DNA from: Butyrivibrio sp. AC2005
GTDB lineage: Bacteria; Bacillota; Clostridia; Lachnospirales; Lachnospiraceae
DNA length: 64,000 bases
Reading direction: 5' to 3'
NCBI RefSeq assembly: GCF_000424145.1
Contig: NZ_AUJI01000012.1
Location: 1-64,000, forward strand
Below the pieces are notes generated by a model. The model had not been told where the DNA came from, ran no database searches, and worked only from the letters and a program-made list of their open reading frames with translations. The translations under genes and the position numbers were made by a program. Positions 52,504 to 60,850 of this stretch are shown here, in pieces (within the stretch, counting starts at the first letter, position 1; each line of letters begins with the position of its first letter).

Positions 52504-53325
52504 ATGGATTTAGAAGAGATTCAAGGTGGGATTACGACCGAATGGGTGGCGAAGGAAGTAGAGTACTATCCGGTGATCGATTCTACCAATAATGTGGCTA
52601 AGGCAGCAGGACTTAATGGCAGAGTGTCAGGTTTCCTGGCGGTGGCTGACAGGCAGGATGCAGGAAGAGGGAGCCGTGGAAGAAGCTGGAGCAGTCCTGC
52701 AGGGCACAATATTTTCATGAGTCTGATGGTGAGGCCGCAGATTCCGATGGACAAGGTGTCAGGGCTAACGCTTGTGATGGCGCTGGCGATATCTCAGGCT
52801 GTAGATGAAGTTGTCTCAGCTTATGATGATCGAATAAAAGGTACAGGAATCAAGTGGCCCAATGATATAGTTTTGAATAAACGGAAAATCTGTGGTATTC
52901 TTACAGAGCTCCATCAGATGCCTGACCAGGACGACTACTTTGTGGTGATCGGAGTAGGCATTAACGTGAATCAGCCATTAGAGCTTTTTCCTGAGGAGAT
53001 AAGAGAGACTGCAGGATCGATTTTTTCAGAAACAGGCAGAGAGACAGACAGATCAAAACTCATAGCAAATTGTATGAAGCACTTTGAGAGCAACTATGAG
53101 AAGTATGCAGAGGTTTGTGATCTTAGACAATTGAGAGAAGATTACGAGAGCAGACTTATTAATATAGGAAAAGAAGTAAGAATCCTTGACCCTAAGGGTG
53201 AATACGAAGCCATTGCAGAGGGGATAACGGATGAAGGTGCGCTGATAATAACCTGTAAGGACGGTAGGCGCGAAGAAATAAATGCCGGTGAGGTCAGTGT
53301 CAGAGGCCTTTACGGATATGTGTAA
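52504..53325 (+). CDS. birA: biotin--[acetyl-CoA-carboxylase] ligase, monofunctional
   Basis: 273 residues. The catalytic domain has ADRQDAGRGSRGRSWSSPAG (biotinyl-AMP loop), GTGIKWPNDIVLNKRKICGI and YFVVIGVGINVN, with a C-terminal SH3-like domain. It biotinylates carboxylase carrier domains. The N-terminal winged helix of the BirA repressor is missing, so it should not regulate biotin genes itself. The ribosome site is modest (GGAG about 20 bases upstream, GAGAAGA closer). coaX follows after 12 bases, the usual birA-coaX pair. Confidence 0.94.
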   Translation: MDLEEIQGGITTEWVAKEVEYYPVIDSTNNVAKAAGLNGRVSGFLAVADRQDAGRGSRGRSWSSPAGHNIFMSLMVRPQIPMDKVSGLTLVMALAISQAVDEVVSAYDDRIKGTGIKWPNDIVLNKRKICGILTELHQMPDQDDYFVVIGVGINVNQPLELFPEEIRETAGSIFSETGRETDRSKLIANCMKHFESNYEKYAEVCDLRQLREDYESRLINIGKEVRILDPKGEYEAIAEGITDEGALIITCKDGRREEINAGEVSVRGLYGYV

Positions 53326-53337
53326 CCGGAGGTAGCC

Positions 53338-54144
53338 ATGCTTTTAGCAGTTGATGTTGGAAATACAAATATCGCTTTTGGTGTTTTAAAAGGAGAAAAA
53401 ATAGTGGCATCTTTTCGTATGATGTCACAGACAGCTCACACCTCGGATGAGTACGGAAACAACATAATTGCGATGTTAAGAAATAACGGAATCAATAGGG
53501 AAGAGATTGAAGGAATAATCGTCTCAAGTGTTGTGCCCAATATAATGCATGCCCTTGTAAATTCCATGGTTAAGTATCTGGGGAAACAGCCCTATATTGT
53601 GGGCCCCGGAATCAAGACCGGCATTAAGATAATGACAAAGAATCCCGGAGAAGTCGGTCCTGACCTTGTAGTTGGTGCGGTAGCAGCCTACGAGATATAC
53701 GGCGGACCTGCTATCGTAATAGATTTTGGCACAGCTACAACCTATGTTTTCATTAATGAAAACGGCGATTTTAAGGCCGGAGTTGTGAGCCCCGGAATAA
53801 GGATTTCAGCTAAGGCTCTTTGGCAGGATACGGCAAAGCTTCCGGAGATTGAAATCAAAAAGCCCGACAGTATTATGGCACAGGAGACTATCAGCTCCAT
53901 GCAGGCGGGACTTGTTTATGGCCAGATCGGTCAGGCGAAGTATATTATAAATGAGATGAAGCGCGAATCCGGACTTAAGGATATCAAGGTTGTTGCGACC
54001 GGAGGACTCGGAATACTTATCTCAGATGAATGCGAGGAAATTGATATCTATGATCCCAACCTTTTAATACAGGGACTTCGCATTATCTATGAAAAGAATA
54101 AGAAGACAAAACCCAAGAACGAAGAATTTGAAGGCGGCGAGTAA
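53338..54144 (+). CDS. coaX: type III pantothenate kinase
   Basis: 268 residues. MLLAVDVGNTNIAFGVLKG is the phosphate-binding start of the ASKHA fold; GPDLVVGAVAAYEIYGGPAI, VIDFGTATTYVFI and VATGGLGILIS follow. It phosphorylates pantothenate, the first step to CoA, and unlike type I enzymes is not inhibited by CoA. GGAGG precedes the ATG. Cotranscribed with birA. Confidence 0.96.
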   Translation: MLLAVDVGNTNIAFGVLKGEKIVASFRMMSQTAHTSDEYGNNIIAMLRNNGINREEIEGIIVSSVVPNIMHALVNSMVKYLGKQPYIVGPGIKTGIKIMTKNPGEVGPDLVVGAVAAYEIYGGPAIVIDFGTATTYVFINENGDFKAGVVSPGIRISAKALWQDTAKLPEIEIKKPDSIMAQETISSMQAGLVYGQIGQAKYIINEMKRESGLKDIKVVATGGLGILISDECEEIDIYDPNLLIQGLRIIYEKNKKTKPKNEEFEGGE

Positions 54145-54155
54145 TAATATATAAA

Positions 54156-54234
54156 GCCTTCCCCCTTTGGGGACGTTGGTTAAGCGCGGACCGAAGAGGA
54201 ACGTAGACAGGTGGCACGAAGTGCCGGATGAGGG
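54156..54234 (+). repeat. interspersed palindromic repeat, shortened long form (copy 10)
   Basis: 79 nt. The middle hairpin is partly deleted (GACGTTGGTTAAGCGCGG remains) but the terminal hairpin GGCAC-GAA-GTGCC and the end GGATGAGGG are intact. The ATG of the next gene is four bases beyond it. Confidence 0.88.
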
Positions 54235-54238
54235 TAAT

Positions 54239-54805
54239 ATGAGCGAAAAAGAAACAAGAAAAGTCTATAACGAAGAAGCACGTCCCGGTGATGAGGAAAA
54301 ACTTCACTCCGACACTTTGAATGCAGACAGATCAAAGGGACGACGCCTTATCATAAATAAAGAAACCGGAAAGATTACCAATGCCGAGACCGGAGAAGAC
54401 GTGTCCGACATACAGGTTGTCACTGAGGATGGTTCTCTTGGAAGCGTGTCTGCAGGTGGAAGAATTATTCTTTGCGGTGCAAATGCTTATGAGATGAAGT
54501 ATTATTTTAATCCTCTTTTCAAAAAGATACCTGAAAGTATTCAGAAGGAACTTCATATTATAAGCGTGCTGTTTACACAGGAGGCCGGTGGTATTTTCAC
54601 AATTGAGTTTGAGGATGACGGCTCCATCACCATGGAGACCACGAGAGATGAAGAAGACATCACCTATGATGAGGTGAGTGCGGGACTCCTTATCGGAGAG
54701 GTGAGACGTCAGAGGCAGGATCTTTTCGAGGCGCTTCAGATGTATTACCGTGCGATGATTTTGCATGAGGATGTAAGTGATCTTTTAAGCGAAGAAGATC
54801 AGTAA
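54239..54805 (+). CDS. conserved protein of unknown function (possibly DUF6145)
   Basis: 188 residues, acidic, without signal or membrane helices. RLIINKETGKITNAETGEDV, SVSAGGRIILCGANAYEMKY and YFNPLFKKIPESIQKELHII are its most distinctive parts; the end is helical and acidic (LHEDVSDLLSEEDQ). It resembles an uncharacterised Lachnospiraceae family. Start at 54239: GAGGG of the repeat is the only ribosome site, four bases upstream. Upstream in-frame codons lie inside the repeat. It precedes dusB by 21 bases, so the two are probably cotranscribed. Confidence 0.72.
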   Translation: MSEKETRKVYNEEARPGDEEKLHSDTLNADRSKGRRLIINKETGKITNAETGEDVSDIQVVTEDGSLGSVSAGGRIILCGANAYEMKYYFNPLFKKIPESIQKELHIISVLFTQEAGGIFTIEFEDDGSITMETTRDEEDITYDEVSAGLLIGEVRRQRQDLFEALQMYYRAMILHEDVSDLLSEEDQ

Positions 54806-54826
54806 TATTAGAAGGGATTTTTAGTA

Positions 54827-55855
54827 ATGCATAGACCTTCAACAGGTTTTAATAACGAAGGAATAAGATATAACGAATATCTGCATCCTCTTACAATTGG
54901 GGATGTTGAGCTTAAAAATAACATAATACTCGGACCAATGGCAGGGGTATCTGACCTGCCATTTCGTCTGCTTTGCAGTGAGATGGGAGCGGGGCTCGTA
55001 TGCATGGAGATGGTGAGTGCCAAGGCAATAACCTATCACAACAGAAACACTGACAACATGATGGAAATTCATCCGTCGGAGAGACCGGTATCGCTGCAGC
55101 TTTTCGGAAGTGAGCCTGAGGTTATGGCCGAGGCTACGCGGATGATTGCTGCTAAGCCATACGACATTCTTGATGTAAACATGGGGTGTCCCGTTCCTAA
55201 GGTAGTGGGAAACGGAGAGGGATCAGCTCTTATGAAAAATCCCGGGCTCATTGAAAAGATTGTCAGAGCCATGGTATCCGAGACTGACAGACCTGTGACA
55301 GTTAAGATAAGAAAAGGTTTTAATGAAAACAGCGTAAATGCTGTTGAGTGTGCTCTTGCTGCAGAAGAAGGCGGAGCTGCCGCGATTGCTGTTCATGGAA
55401 GAACAAGGGAACAGTACTACAGCGGAGAGGCAGACTGGTCGATAATAAAAAAAGTGAAGCAGGCTGTAAAGGTTCCGGTAATAGGAAACGGCGATGTGAC
55501 TGACGGAAAAAGCGCCAAGGCACTTATAGATGAGACTGGCTGTGATGGCGTGATGATAGCCAGGGCAGCAGAAGGGAATCCCTGGATTTTCAGGGAAGTG
55601 ATAGCTTACCTTGGTGAAGGTGAGGTACCGGAGAGGCCTACGATGGGTGAAATGTACGACATGGTTGTACGTCATGCGGATCTGCAGCTTAAGTATAAGG
55701 GTGAGTACATCGGAATCAGGGAGATGAGAAAGCATGTATCCTGGTACACAACCGGACTTCCGGGTTCCGCGAAGTTCAGAGCGCTTATAAATACCATGGA
55801 AGATATGGACTCTTTGAAGGCTGCCTGTGCAGAAGTTTTTGGTGTGACCGGCTGA
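54827..55855 (+). CDS. dusB: tRNA-dihydrouridine synthase
   Basis: 342 residues. FMN barrel with LGPMAGVSDLPFRLLCSEMG, VNMGCPVPKVVGNGEGSALM (catalytic Cys in GCP), VTVKIRKGFN, AVHGRTREQYYSGEADW and GNGDVTDGKSA. It reduces uridines in tRNA D loops. The first 15 residues (MHRPSTGFNNEGIRY) form a slight extension; a later start cannot be excluded. GAAGGG lies 10 bases upstream. Confidence 0.94.
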   Translation: MHRPSTGFNNEGIRYNEYLHPLTIGDVELKNNIILGPMAGVSDLPFRLLCSEMGAGLVCMEMVSAKAITYHNRNTDNMMEIHPSERPVSLQLFGSEPEVMAEATRMIAAKPYDILDVNMGCPVPKVVGNGEGSALMKNPGLIEKIVRAMVSETDRPVTVKIRKGFNENSVNAVECALAAEEGGAAAIAVHGRTREQYYSGEADWSIIKKVKQAVKVPVIGNGDVTDGKSAKALIDETGCDGVMIARAAEGNPWIFREVIAYLGEGEVPERPTMGEMYDMVVRHADLQLKYKGEYIGIREMRKHVSWYTTGLPGSAKFRALINTMEDMDSLKAACAEVFGVTG

Positions 55856-55915
55856 TTTTTATACCAATACATATTGGCCGATATTTAGTTATTATATAAA
55901 TGATTAAAAGTTATT

Positions 55916-55944
55916 TTGACTTTATATGATTATTCATATATAAT
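55916..55944 (+). promoter_or_regulatory. strong promoter of greA
   Basis: TTGACT and TATAAT are separated by exactly 17 bases, giving a leader of about 60 bases. Confidence 0.85.
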
Positions 55945-56011
55945 GCTATGGATTGTAGATAAGTATTATACGGACAGAGTGTCCGAACTTTTCATAGAAA
56001 GGGTATATAAA

Positions 56012-56491
56012 ATGGAAGAAAAAAAGAACATTTTAACCTACGAAGGCCTCAAAGCATACGAGGATGAGCTCCACGACCTCAAGGTTGTTAAGAGAGCAGA
56101 GGTTGCTGAGAGAATCAAGGAAGCTCGTGAGCAGGGAGACCTTTCAGAGAACGCAGAGTACGATGCAGCTAAGGATGAGCAGAGAGATATTGAAGCTCGT
56201 ATCGAGGAGCTTGAGAAGATCCTTAAGAATGCGGAAGTAGTCGTTGACGAGGATGTTGATCTTGATAAGGTTAGCGTAGGTGCTAAGGTTAAGCTTCTTG
56301 ATGTAGAAGCAGACGAAGAGATTCAGTACAGCATCGTTGGTTCATCTGAGGCTAACAGCCTTAAGGGTAAGATCAGTAACGAGTCACCTGTAGGTAAGGC
56401 TCTCATCGGCGCTAAGGTTGGTGAGGAAGTTACCGTTGAAACACAGATGGGTGAGTTCACTTACAAGGTTCTTGAGATCGTTCGTAAATAA
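56012..56491 (+). CDS. greA: transcription elongation factor GreA
   Basis: 159 residues, the normal size. The N-terminal coiled coil ([19 protein letters not shown], then [20 protein letters not shown] with the tip acidic residues) and the FKBP-like C-terminal domain ([20 protein letters not shown]) are typical. It rescues backtracked RNA polymerase. Start at 56012 with AAAGGG upstream; longer in-frame starts run through the promoter. Codon bias is high. Confidence 0.96.
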   Translation: MEEKKNILTYEGLKAYEDELHDLKVVKRAEVAERIKEAREQGDLSENAEYDAAKDEQRDIEARIEELEKILKNAEVVVDEDVDLDKVSVGAKVKLLDVEADEEIQYSIVGSSEANSLKGKISNESPVGKALIGAKVGEEVTVETQMGEFTYKVLEIVRK

Positions 56492-56546
56492 GAAATACGG
56501 TGAAGGTTTCTATTTTCGTTCGATAATAGTATAGGTAATATGGCCA

Positions 56547-56580
56547 GGGGGTAATGAAAATTTGCCCCCATTTATTTTTT
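56547..56580 (+). terminator. probable terminator after greA
   Basis: GGGGG and CCCCC flank a short loop with a few extra A-T pairs, followed by ATTTATTTTTT. Confidence 0.65.
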
Positions 56581-56612
56581 ATACAGTTAATAGGTATTAA
56601 GCTGAACTCATA

Positions 56613-56657
56613 GCCTTCCCCTTGGGGGGAAGGTGGCACGAAGTGCCGGATGAGGGG
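56613..56657 (+). repeat. interspersed palindromic repeat, short form (copy 11)
   Basis: 45 nt, GCCTTCCCC to CGGATGAGGGG, terminal hairpin GGCAC-GAA-GTGCC. It ends 20 bases before the lysS GTG, which has its own GAGGAG. Confidence 0.92.
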
Positions 56658-56677
56658 AGGCTGGAAAGAGGAGAAAA

Positions 56678-58234
56678 GTGGCAGATAATCAGAATCAACA
56701 AAAGACAGAAGACATCAACCAGCTTAAGAAGGTTCGCCGTGAGAAGCTCGCAGACCTTCAGGCAGCAGGCAAGGATCCTTTTCAGATCGTAAAATTCGAT
56801 CAGACACATCACGCACAGGAGATCAGAGACAACTTCGCTACTCTTGAGGTTGTACCCGAGACAGACGCAGAGGGCAAGCAGATCACACCTGAGTTTTCAG
56901 ACATCCCTGCAGAGAAGATCGTAATGCTCGCAGGACGTATGATGAGCAAGCGTGTAATGGGTAAGGCATCCTTTGCTAACCTTATGGATAAGTCAGGACG
57001 CATGCAGCTTTATGTATCAAGGAATGACCTTGGCGATGAGCCTTACGCGGCATTCAAGAAGATGGATATCGGTGATATCATCGGCGTTAAGGGCTTTGCT
57101 TTCAGAACAAAGACTGGTGAGATTTCTGTTCATGTTAAGGAGCTAACACTTTTATCTAAGTCACTTCAGCCTCTTCCGGAGAAGTTCCACGGACTTACAG
57201 ATACAGAGATCCGTTACAGACAGAGATATGTTGACCTCATCATGAACGAAGAGGTTAAGGATACTTTCATCAAGAGATCTCAGATCATTCAGGAGATCCG
57301 TAACTTTCTTTCTGCAAGGGATTTCATGGAGGTCGAGACACCTATGCTTGTTGAGAACGCAGGCGGTGCTGCAGCAAGACCTTTCATCACACATTACAAT
57401 GCCCTTGATGAGGAGAGAAAGCTTCGTATCTCACTGGAGCTTTACTTAAAGAGACTTATCGTCGGCGGTCTTGAGAGAGTTTACGAGATCGGCCGTGTAT
57501 TCAGAAACGAGGGAACTGATACAAGACACAACCCTGAGTTTACACTTATGGAGCTGTATCAGGCATATACAGATTATGAAGGAATGATGGAGCTCACAGA
57601 GAGCATGTTCCGTTACCTTGCTGAGAAGGTTTGCGGTACAACACAGATTCCTTACGGTGACAACATCATCGACCTTGGCAAGCCCTTCGAGCGCCTTACA
57701 ATGAACGAGGCAGTTAAGAAGTACGCAGGTGTTGATTTCGATGCTGTTAAGACAGACGAGGAAGCTAAGGCTATCGCTAAGGAGCACCACGTTGAGTTTG
57801 AGGATCGTCATACCAAGGGCGACATCATCAACCTCTTCTTCGAGGAGTTCTGCGAGGAGAAGCTGATCCAGCCTACATTCATCATGGATCATCCTCTTGC
57901 AATTTCACCTCTTACTAAGAAGAAGCCCACAGATCCTGAGAAGGTTGAGCGTTTCGAGCTCTTCATCAATACTTGGGAGATGTGTAACGCATACTCTGAG
58001 CTGAACGATCCTATCGACCAGAGAGAGCGTTTCGCAGCGCAGGATGCCAATGCGGCAGCAGGCGACGAAGAAGCTGAGCACACAGATGAAGACTTCCTGA
58101 ATGCACTTGAGATCGGTATGCCCCCTACAGGTGGTATTGGGTATGGAATCGATAGATTGTGCATGCTGCTTACTAATAGTCCTAGTATCAGGGATGTATT
58201 ATTGTGGCCAAGCCTTAAATCGCTCGATAAATAA
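56678..58234 (+). CDS. lysS: lysyl-tRNA synthetase, class II
   Basis: 518 residues from a GTG with GAGGAG five bases upstream. An anticodon-binding OB fold (MLAGRMMSKRVMGKASFANL) precedes the class II core: motif 1 near FMEVETPMLVENAGGAAARP, motif 2 GRVFRNEGTDTRHNPEFT, motif 3 GIGYGIDRLCMLLTNSPS. It charges tRNA-Lys. The last 30 or so codons use TTA, TTG, AGT, CCA, TCG and AAA where the rest uses CTT, CCT, TCT and AAG, and the usual LLFPTMKP end reads LLWPSLKSLDK. This suggests the 3' end came with the element that follows. Confidence 0.97.
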   Translation: MADNQNQQKTEDINQLKKVRREKLADLQAAGKDPFQIVKFDQTHHAQEIRDNFATLEVVPETDAEGKQITPEFSDIPAEKIVMLAGRMMSKRVMGKASFANLMDKSGRMQLYVSRNDLGDEPYAAFKKMDIGDIIGVKGFAFRTKTGEISVHVKELTLLSKSLQPLPEKFHGLTDTEIRYRQRYVDLIMNEEVKDTFIKRSQIIQEIRNFLSARDFMEVETPMLVENAGGAAARPFITHYNALDEERKLRISLELYLKRLIVGGLERVYEIGRVFRNEGTDTRHNPEFTLMELYQAYTDYEGMMELTESMFRYLAEKVCGTTQIPYGDNIIDLGKPFERLTMNEAVKKYAGVDFDAVKTDEEAKAIAKEHHVEFEDRHTKGDIINLFFEEFCEEKLIQPTFIMDHPLAISPLTKKKPTDPEKVERFELFINTWEMCNAYSELNDPIDQRERFAAQDANAAAGDEEAEHTDEDFLNALEIGMPPTGGIGYGIDRLCMLLTNSPSIRDVLLWPSLKSLDK

Positions 58235-58319
58235 CCCCAGTGTTTAAGCGGCTTTCAAGGGATTAGAAATAATTCTGACAGCAGAATTACAGCAGCAGAA
58301 AAGGTTCTAATCGGGGTTA
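58232..58319. other. structured site directly after lysS, possible attachment-site region
   Basis: Three sets of arms: TAACCCC (58232-58238) with GGGGTTA (58313-58319), GATTAGAA (58261-58268) with TTCTAATC (58305-58312), and TAATTCTG with CAGAATTA (58270-58289). The outer arm overlaps the lysS stop. The function is unknown; its place at the core/accessory border suggests an attachment or recombination site, or a structured RNA. Confidence 0.5.
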
Positions 58320-58419
58320 GCAAGGAAAAGGCATAAAATATATATAGTCATATAAGAGACATTCTTAGATTTACAAAACATCTTTTAAGAGTGACTCTTG
58401 TATAAAGAGATGAACAGAT

Positions 58420-58460
58420 GAGTCATTCTTGAAAGAAATTTCAAGAGTGGCTCTTTTTGT
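58420..58460 (+). terminator. intrinsic terminator before the ParAB/RepA module
   Basis: GAGTCATTCTTGAAA pairs with TTTCAAGAGTGGCTC around GAAA with two mismatches/wobbles, then TTTTT. It insulates the module from lysS transcription. A partial copy, AAGAGTGACTCTTG, lies at 58386-58400. Confidence 0.85.
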
Positions 58461-58527
58461 TTTGCCTCATGACATGTTTGGAATGGTTTGGATTCATCCA
58501 CTAAAAAGCTTCGAAGGGAGAAAAAAG

Positions 58528-58797
58528 ATGGATATAAACGAAGAATACCAGGACATTGAGAACAGACAGGAAGTCAGGAACAAAGCTAGGATGTTCCGCC
58601 GAAGGTTCATTCGATATAAGGAAGCAGAATGGATTTATGGGATTCAGCACAAAAAGCTTTTGGAACTTGCTGATAAAGCCGGTGCACTCTACAGGGTTGA
58701 TGGATATGTACTTATAAATGTGGAAATATTTGACGCCTATCTTGAAAGATTTCATCAGCCACCGAAGATGACCAAGACTGGAGGCAGGAAAAAATGA
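58528..58797 (+). CDS. excisionase-like DNA-binding protein (DUF6462-like), first copy
   Basis: 89 residues, basic. RRRFIRYKEAEWIYGIQHKKL then LLELADKAGALYRVDGYVLI is a MerR/excisionase-type winged helix: a helix, a turn, then a two-strand wing ending in the residues that introduce IFDAYLERF. Such small proteins are common in Firmicutes integrative elements next to partition genes. The ATG at 58528 has AAGGGAG upstream. The next gene, a paralogue, overlaps its stop by four bases. Confidence 0.7.
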   Translation: MDINEEYQDIENRQEVRNKARMFRRRFIRYKEAEWIYGIQHKKLLELADKAGALYRVDGYVLINVEIFDAYLERFHQPPKMTKTGGRKK

Positions 58798-59102
58798 GTG
58801 GATGCATCTGGAAGTTTTCTCAGTATTTGGACGAAGAGGATCTGATGTTTGCAAGAAGGTACTTCATAACTTACAAGATTGGCTGTGAATATTACGGACT
58901 TGGGGAAAAGCCAATGATAAGAATGGCATGGGAATCCGGTGCTGTGTACAAGATTGGAAAAAGAGTACTTATCAGAAGAGATATCTTTGAAGAATATCTG
59001 AGGGATCATATGAAGCTGGTAGAAGACCTTATTGAAGGTGACGATGAAAAGCTACTTAAAACCATTGAAGGACATGTAAAGGAGGAAAACGAGTATGAGT
59101 AA
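58794..59102 (+). CDS. excisionase-like DNA-binding protein (DUF6462-like), second copy
   Basis: 102 residues. ARRYFITYKIGCEYYGLGEK, then AWESGAVYKIGKRVLIRRDIF and EEYLRDH line up with the gene just upstream over the whole winged-helix region, so the pair arose by duplication. The acidic tail (IEGDDEKLLKTIEGHVKEENEYE in part) is extra. It overlaps the previous gene (ATGA) and the parA start by eight bases, so the three are one transcript. Confidence 0.7.
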   Translation: MSGCIWKFSQYLDEEDLMFARRYFITYKIGCEYYGLGEKPMIRMAWESGAVYKIGKRVLIRRDIFEEYLRDHMKLVEDLIEGDDEKLLKTIEGHVKEENEYE

Positions 59103-59889
59103 AGTAATCGCAATCGCAAACCAAAAGGGAGGAGTCGCAAAGACAACATCTACGGTAAATCTGGCTGCCGGTCTTGCCAGGTGTGGGAAGAAGGTTCTTA
59201 TTATTGATGCGGATCCGCAGGCTAGTTTATCAATCTGCATGGGACAAACAGAACCGGACAAGCTTGAAACAACTGTGGTTGATGTTATTGAGAGACTTGT
59301 AAATGAAGAGGATATTCCGGAAAATTTCGCTATTATCCATCACAGTGAAAACATTGACCTACTGCCTTCAAATATCGGACTTTCTGCAGCGGAGGTAACA
59401 CTTGTAAATGTTATGAGCAGAGAGTTGGTTCTAAGGGATTATGTGGAGCAGGTCAAAGACCAATATGACTATGTTATCGCTGATTGCATGCCATCACTGG
59501 GGATTATGACTGTTAATTGCCTTGCTTGTGCAGATTCAGTGATTATTCCGGTCCAGAGTGCTTTCCTTCCTGTTAAAGGCTTACAGGCTCTAATTAAGAC
59601 CATCTACACAGTAAAACGCAGGCTCAATTCAAAATTGGAGGTTGAAGGTATTCTTCTGACAATGGTTGATAATCGTACCAATTATGCTAAAGAAATTGTT
59701 TCTGAAGTTAATGAAGTATATGGAAAGAGTCTCCCGGTATTTCCTGTTGAGATACCTCTTTCTATTAGGGCTTCTGAGAGTACTTCTATGGGAAAGAGCA
59801 TTTTCGAATATGATCCGAAGGGTAAGGTAGCTAAAGCTTATGCGAATCTGACAGAAATTGTCATGAACAATACAAAGGAGGGAAGATAA
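59095..59889 (+). CDS. parA: ParA family partition ATPase
   Basis: 264 residues. Deviant Walker A KGGVAKTTSTVNLAAGL (residues about 11-27) with the signature Lys, DADPQASLSICMG, and VIADCMPSLGIMTVN (the usual Walker B D-x-P is C-M-P here, an oddity). It is of the Soj/plasmid ParA type and segregates DNA with ParB by ATP-dependent gradients. The start sits in the GAGGAAAACGAGT region that overlaps the preceding gene. parB begins directly after the stop. Confidence 0.92.
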   Translation: MSKVIAIANQKGGVAKTTSTVNLAAGLARCGKKVLIIDADPQASLSICMGQTEPDKLETTVVDVIERLVNEEDIPENFAIIHHSENIDLLPSNIGLSAAEVTLVNVMSRELVLRDYVEQVKDQYDYVIADCMPSLGIMTVNCLACADSVIIPVQSAFLPVKGLQALIKTIYTVKRRLNSKLEVEGILLTMVDNRTNYAKEIVSEVNEVYGKSLPVFPVEIPLSIRASESTSMGKSIFEYDPKGKVAKAYANLTEIVMNNTKEGR

Positions 59890-60804
59890 ATGGCAGTAAA
59901 AAGAGAAAAAGTTCGCTTTGAATCTGTAGAGGAATTGCTTGGAGCACCTATTGCTGCAGATGTTACGGAAGAAATCGAAATAAATCATATACATCCATTT
60001 AAAAACCACCCTTTCAAGGTTGTTGATGATGAAAAAATGGAAGAACTCGTAAAAAGTATCAGTATCAATGGAATACTTACTCCTGTTCTTCTTAGACCGG
60101 ATGGAGATGGTCAGTATGAAATGATTTCAGGACACAGAAGAATGCATGCGGCAAAACTTGCTGGTCTCAGGACAGTTCCTGCGGTGATAAAAAACATGAA
60201 TGATGATGAAGCTGTGATTTACATGGTTGATGCAAATGTCCAGCGTGAGGAGATACTACCGAGTGAAAGAGCCTTCTCACTAAAGATGAAGCTTGCAGCG
60301 ATAAGCAGGCAGGGTGAACGAACAGACTTAACTTGTGGCAATAATTGCCACAAGTCAGATGGTAGTAACAAGTCCAGAGCCATTGTTGGTAAAGCTGCAG
60401 GAATGAGTGAGAGATCAGTTCAGAATTACATAAAGCTAACAGAGCTTGTACCGGACGTGCTGACTCTTGTAGATCAGAAGAAGATAGGAGTAACGATGGC
60501 TGTCGATATTGCAGGATTCGATAAAGAACTACAAGGATGGCTCGGCGAATACTACAGAGACAATGGCTTCCTAAAGCCAGTTCAGATAGAAGCTCTTAAA
60601 GATACTGAAAATACAAGAAATATTACTCAGTCGGTGATGATTCAGATATTGAATGATGCTCTTCCTGAGAAAAGGAAGGGTTCGGGGAAAGTTAGTTTTT
60701 CAGAAAGAAAGCTAGATAAATACTTTCCACCGCACTTTTCTGCTAAGGAAAGGGAAATGGTCATTATCGGACTCTTGGAAAAGTGGCATGAAGGAAACAA
60801 GTAG
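59890..60804 (+). CDS. parB: ParB/RepB/Spo0J family partition protein
   Basis: 304 residues. The ParB N-terminal CTPase-type domain (HPFKVVDDEKMEELVKSISI, ISGHRRMHAAKLAGLRTVPA) is followed by a helix-turn-helix region (VGKAAGMSERSVQNYIKLTEL) and a C-terminal domain. It binds a centromere (parS) and spreads. The loop between (ERTDLTCGNNCHKSDGS) is encoded by a perfect-arm palindrome. GGAGGGAAGAT lies before the ATG, which directly follows the parA stop. Confidence 0.92.
   Translation: MAVKREKVRFESVEELLGAPIAADVTEEIEINHIHPFKNHPFKVVDDEKMEELVKSISINGILTPVLLRPDGDGQYEMISGHRRMHAAKLAGLRTVPAVIKNMNDDEAVIYMVDANVQREEILPSERAFSLKMKLAAISRQGERTDLTCGNNCHKSDGSNKSRAIVGKAAGMSERSVQNYIKLTELVPDVLTLVDQKKIGVTMAVDIAGFDKELQGWLGEYYRDNGFLKPVQIEALKDTENTRNITQSVMIQILNDALPEKRKGSGKVSFSERKLDKYFPPHFSAKEREMVIIGLLEKWHEGNK
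60331..60355. repeat. 25-bp palindrome inside parB, candidate parS
   Basis: ACTTGTGGCAAT and ATTGCCACAAGT are perfect 12-base inverted arms around a single A. It is in frame and codes for part of a Cys-Gly-Asn-Asn-Cys-His-Lys loop. Confidence 0.7.
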
Positions 60805-60850
60805 AATTTGTTTTTAAATCTTTGGAAAAACTATGTTGGAGGACAATTTC

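Noticed and set aside
58429..58527. Longer start for the first excisionase-like gene
   Set aside because: It begins inside the terminator hairpin; ATG 58528 has AAGGGAG upstream.
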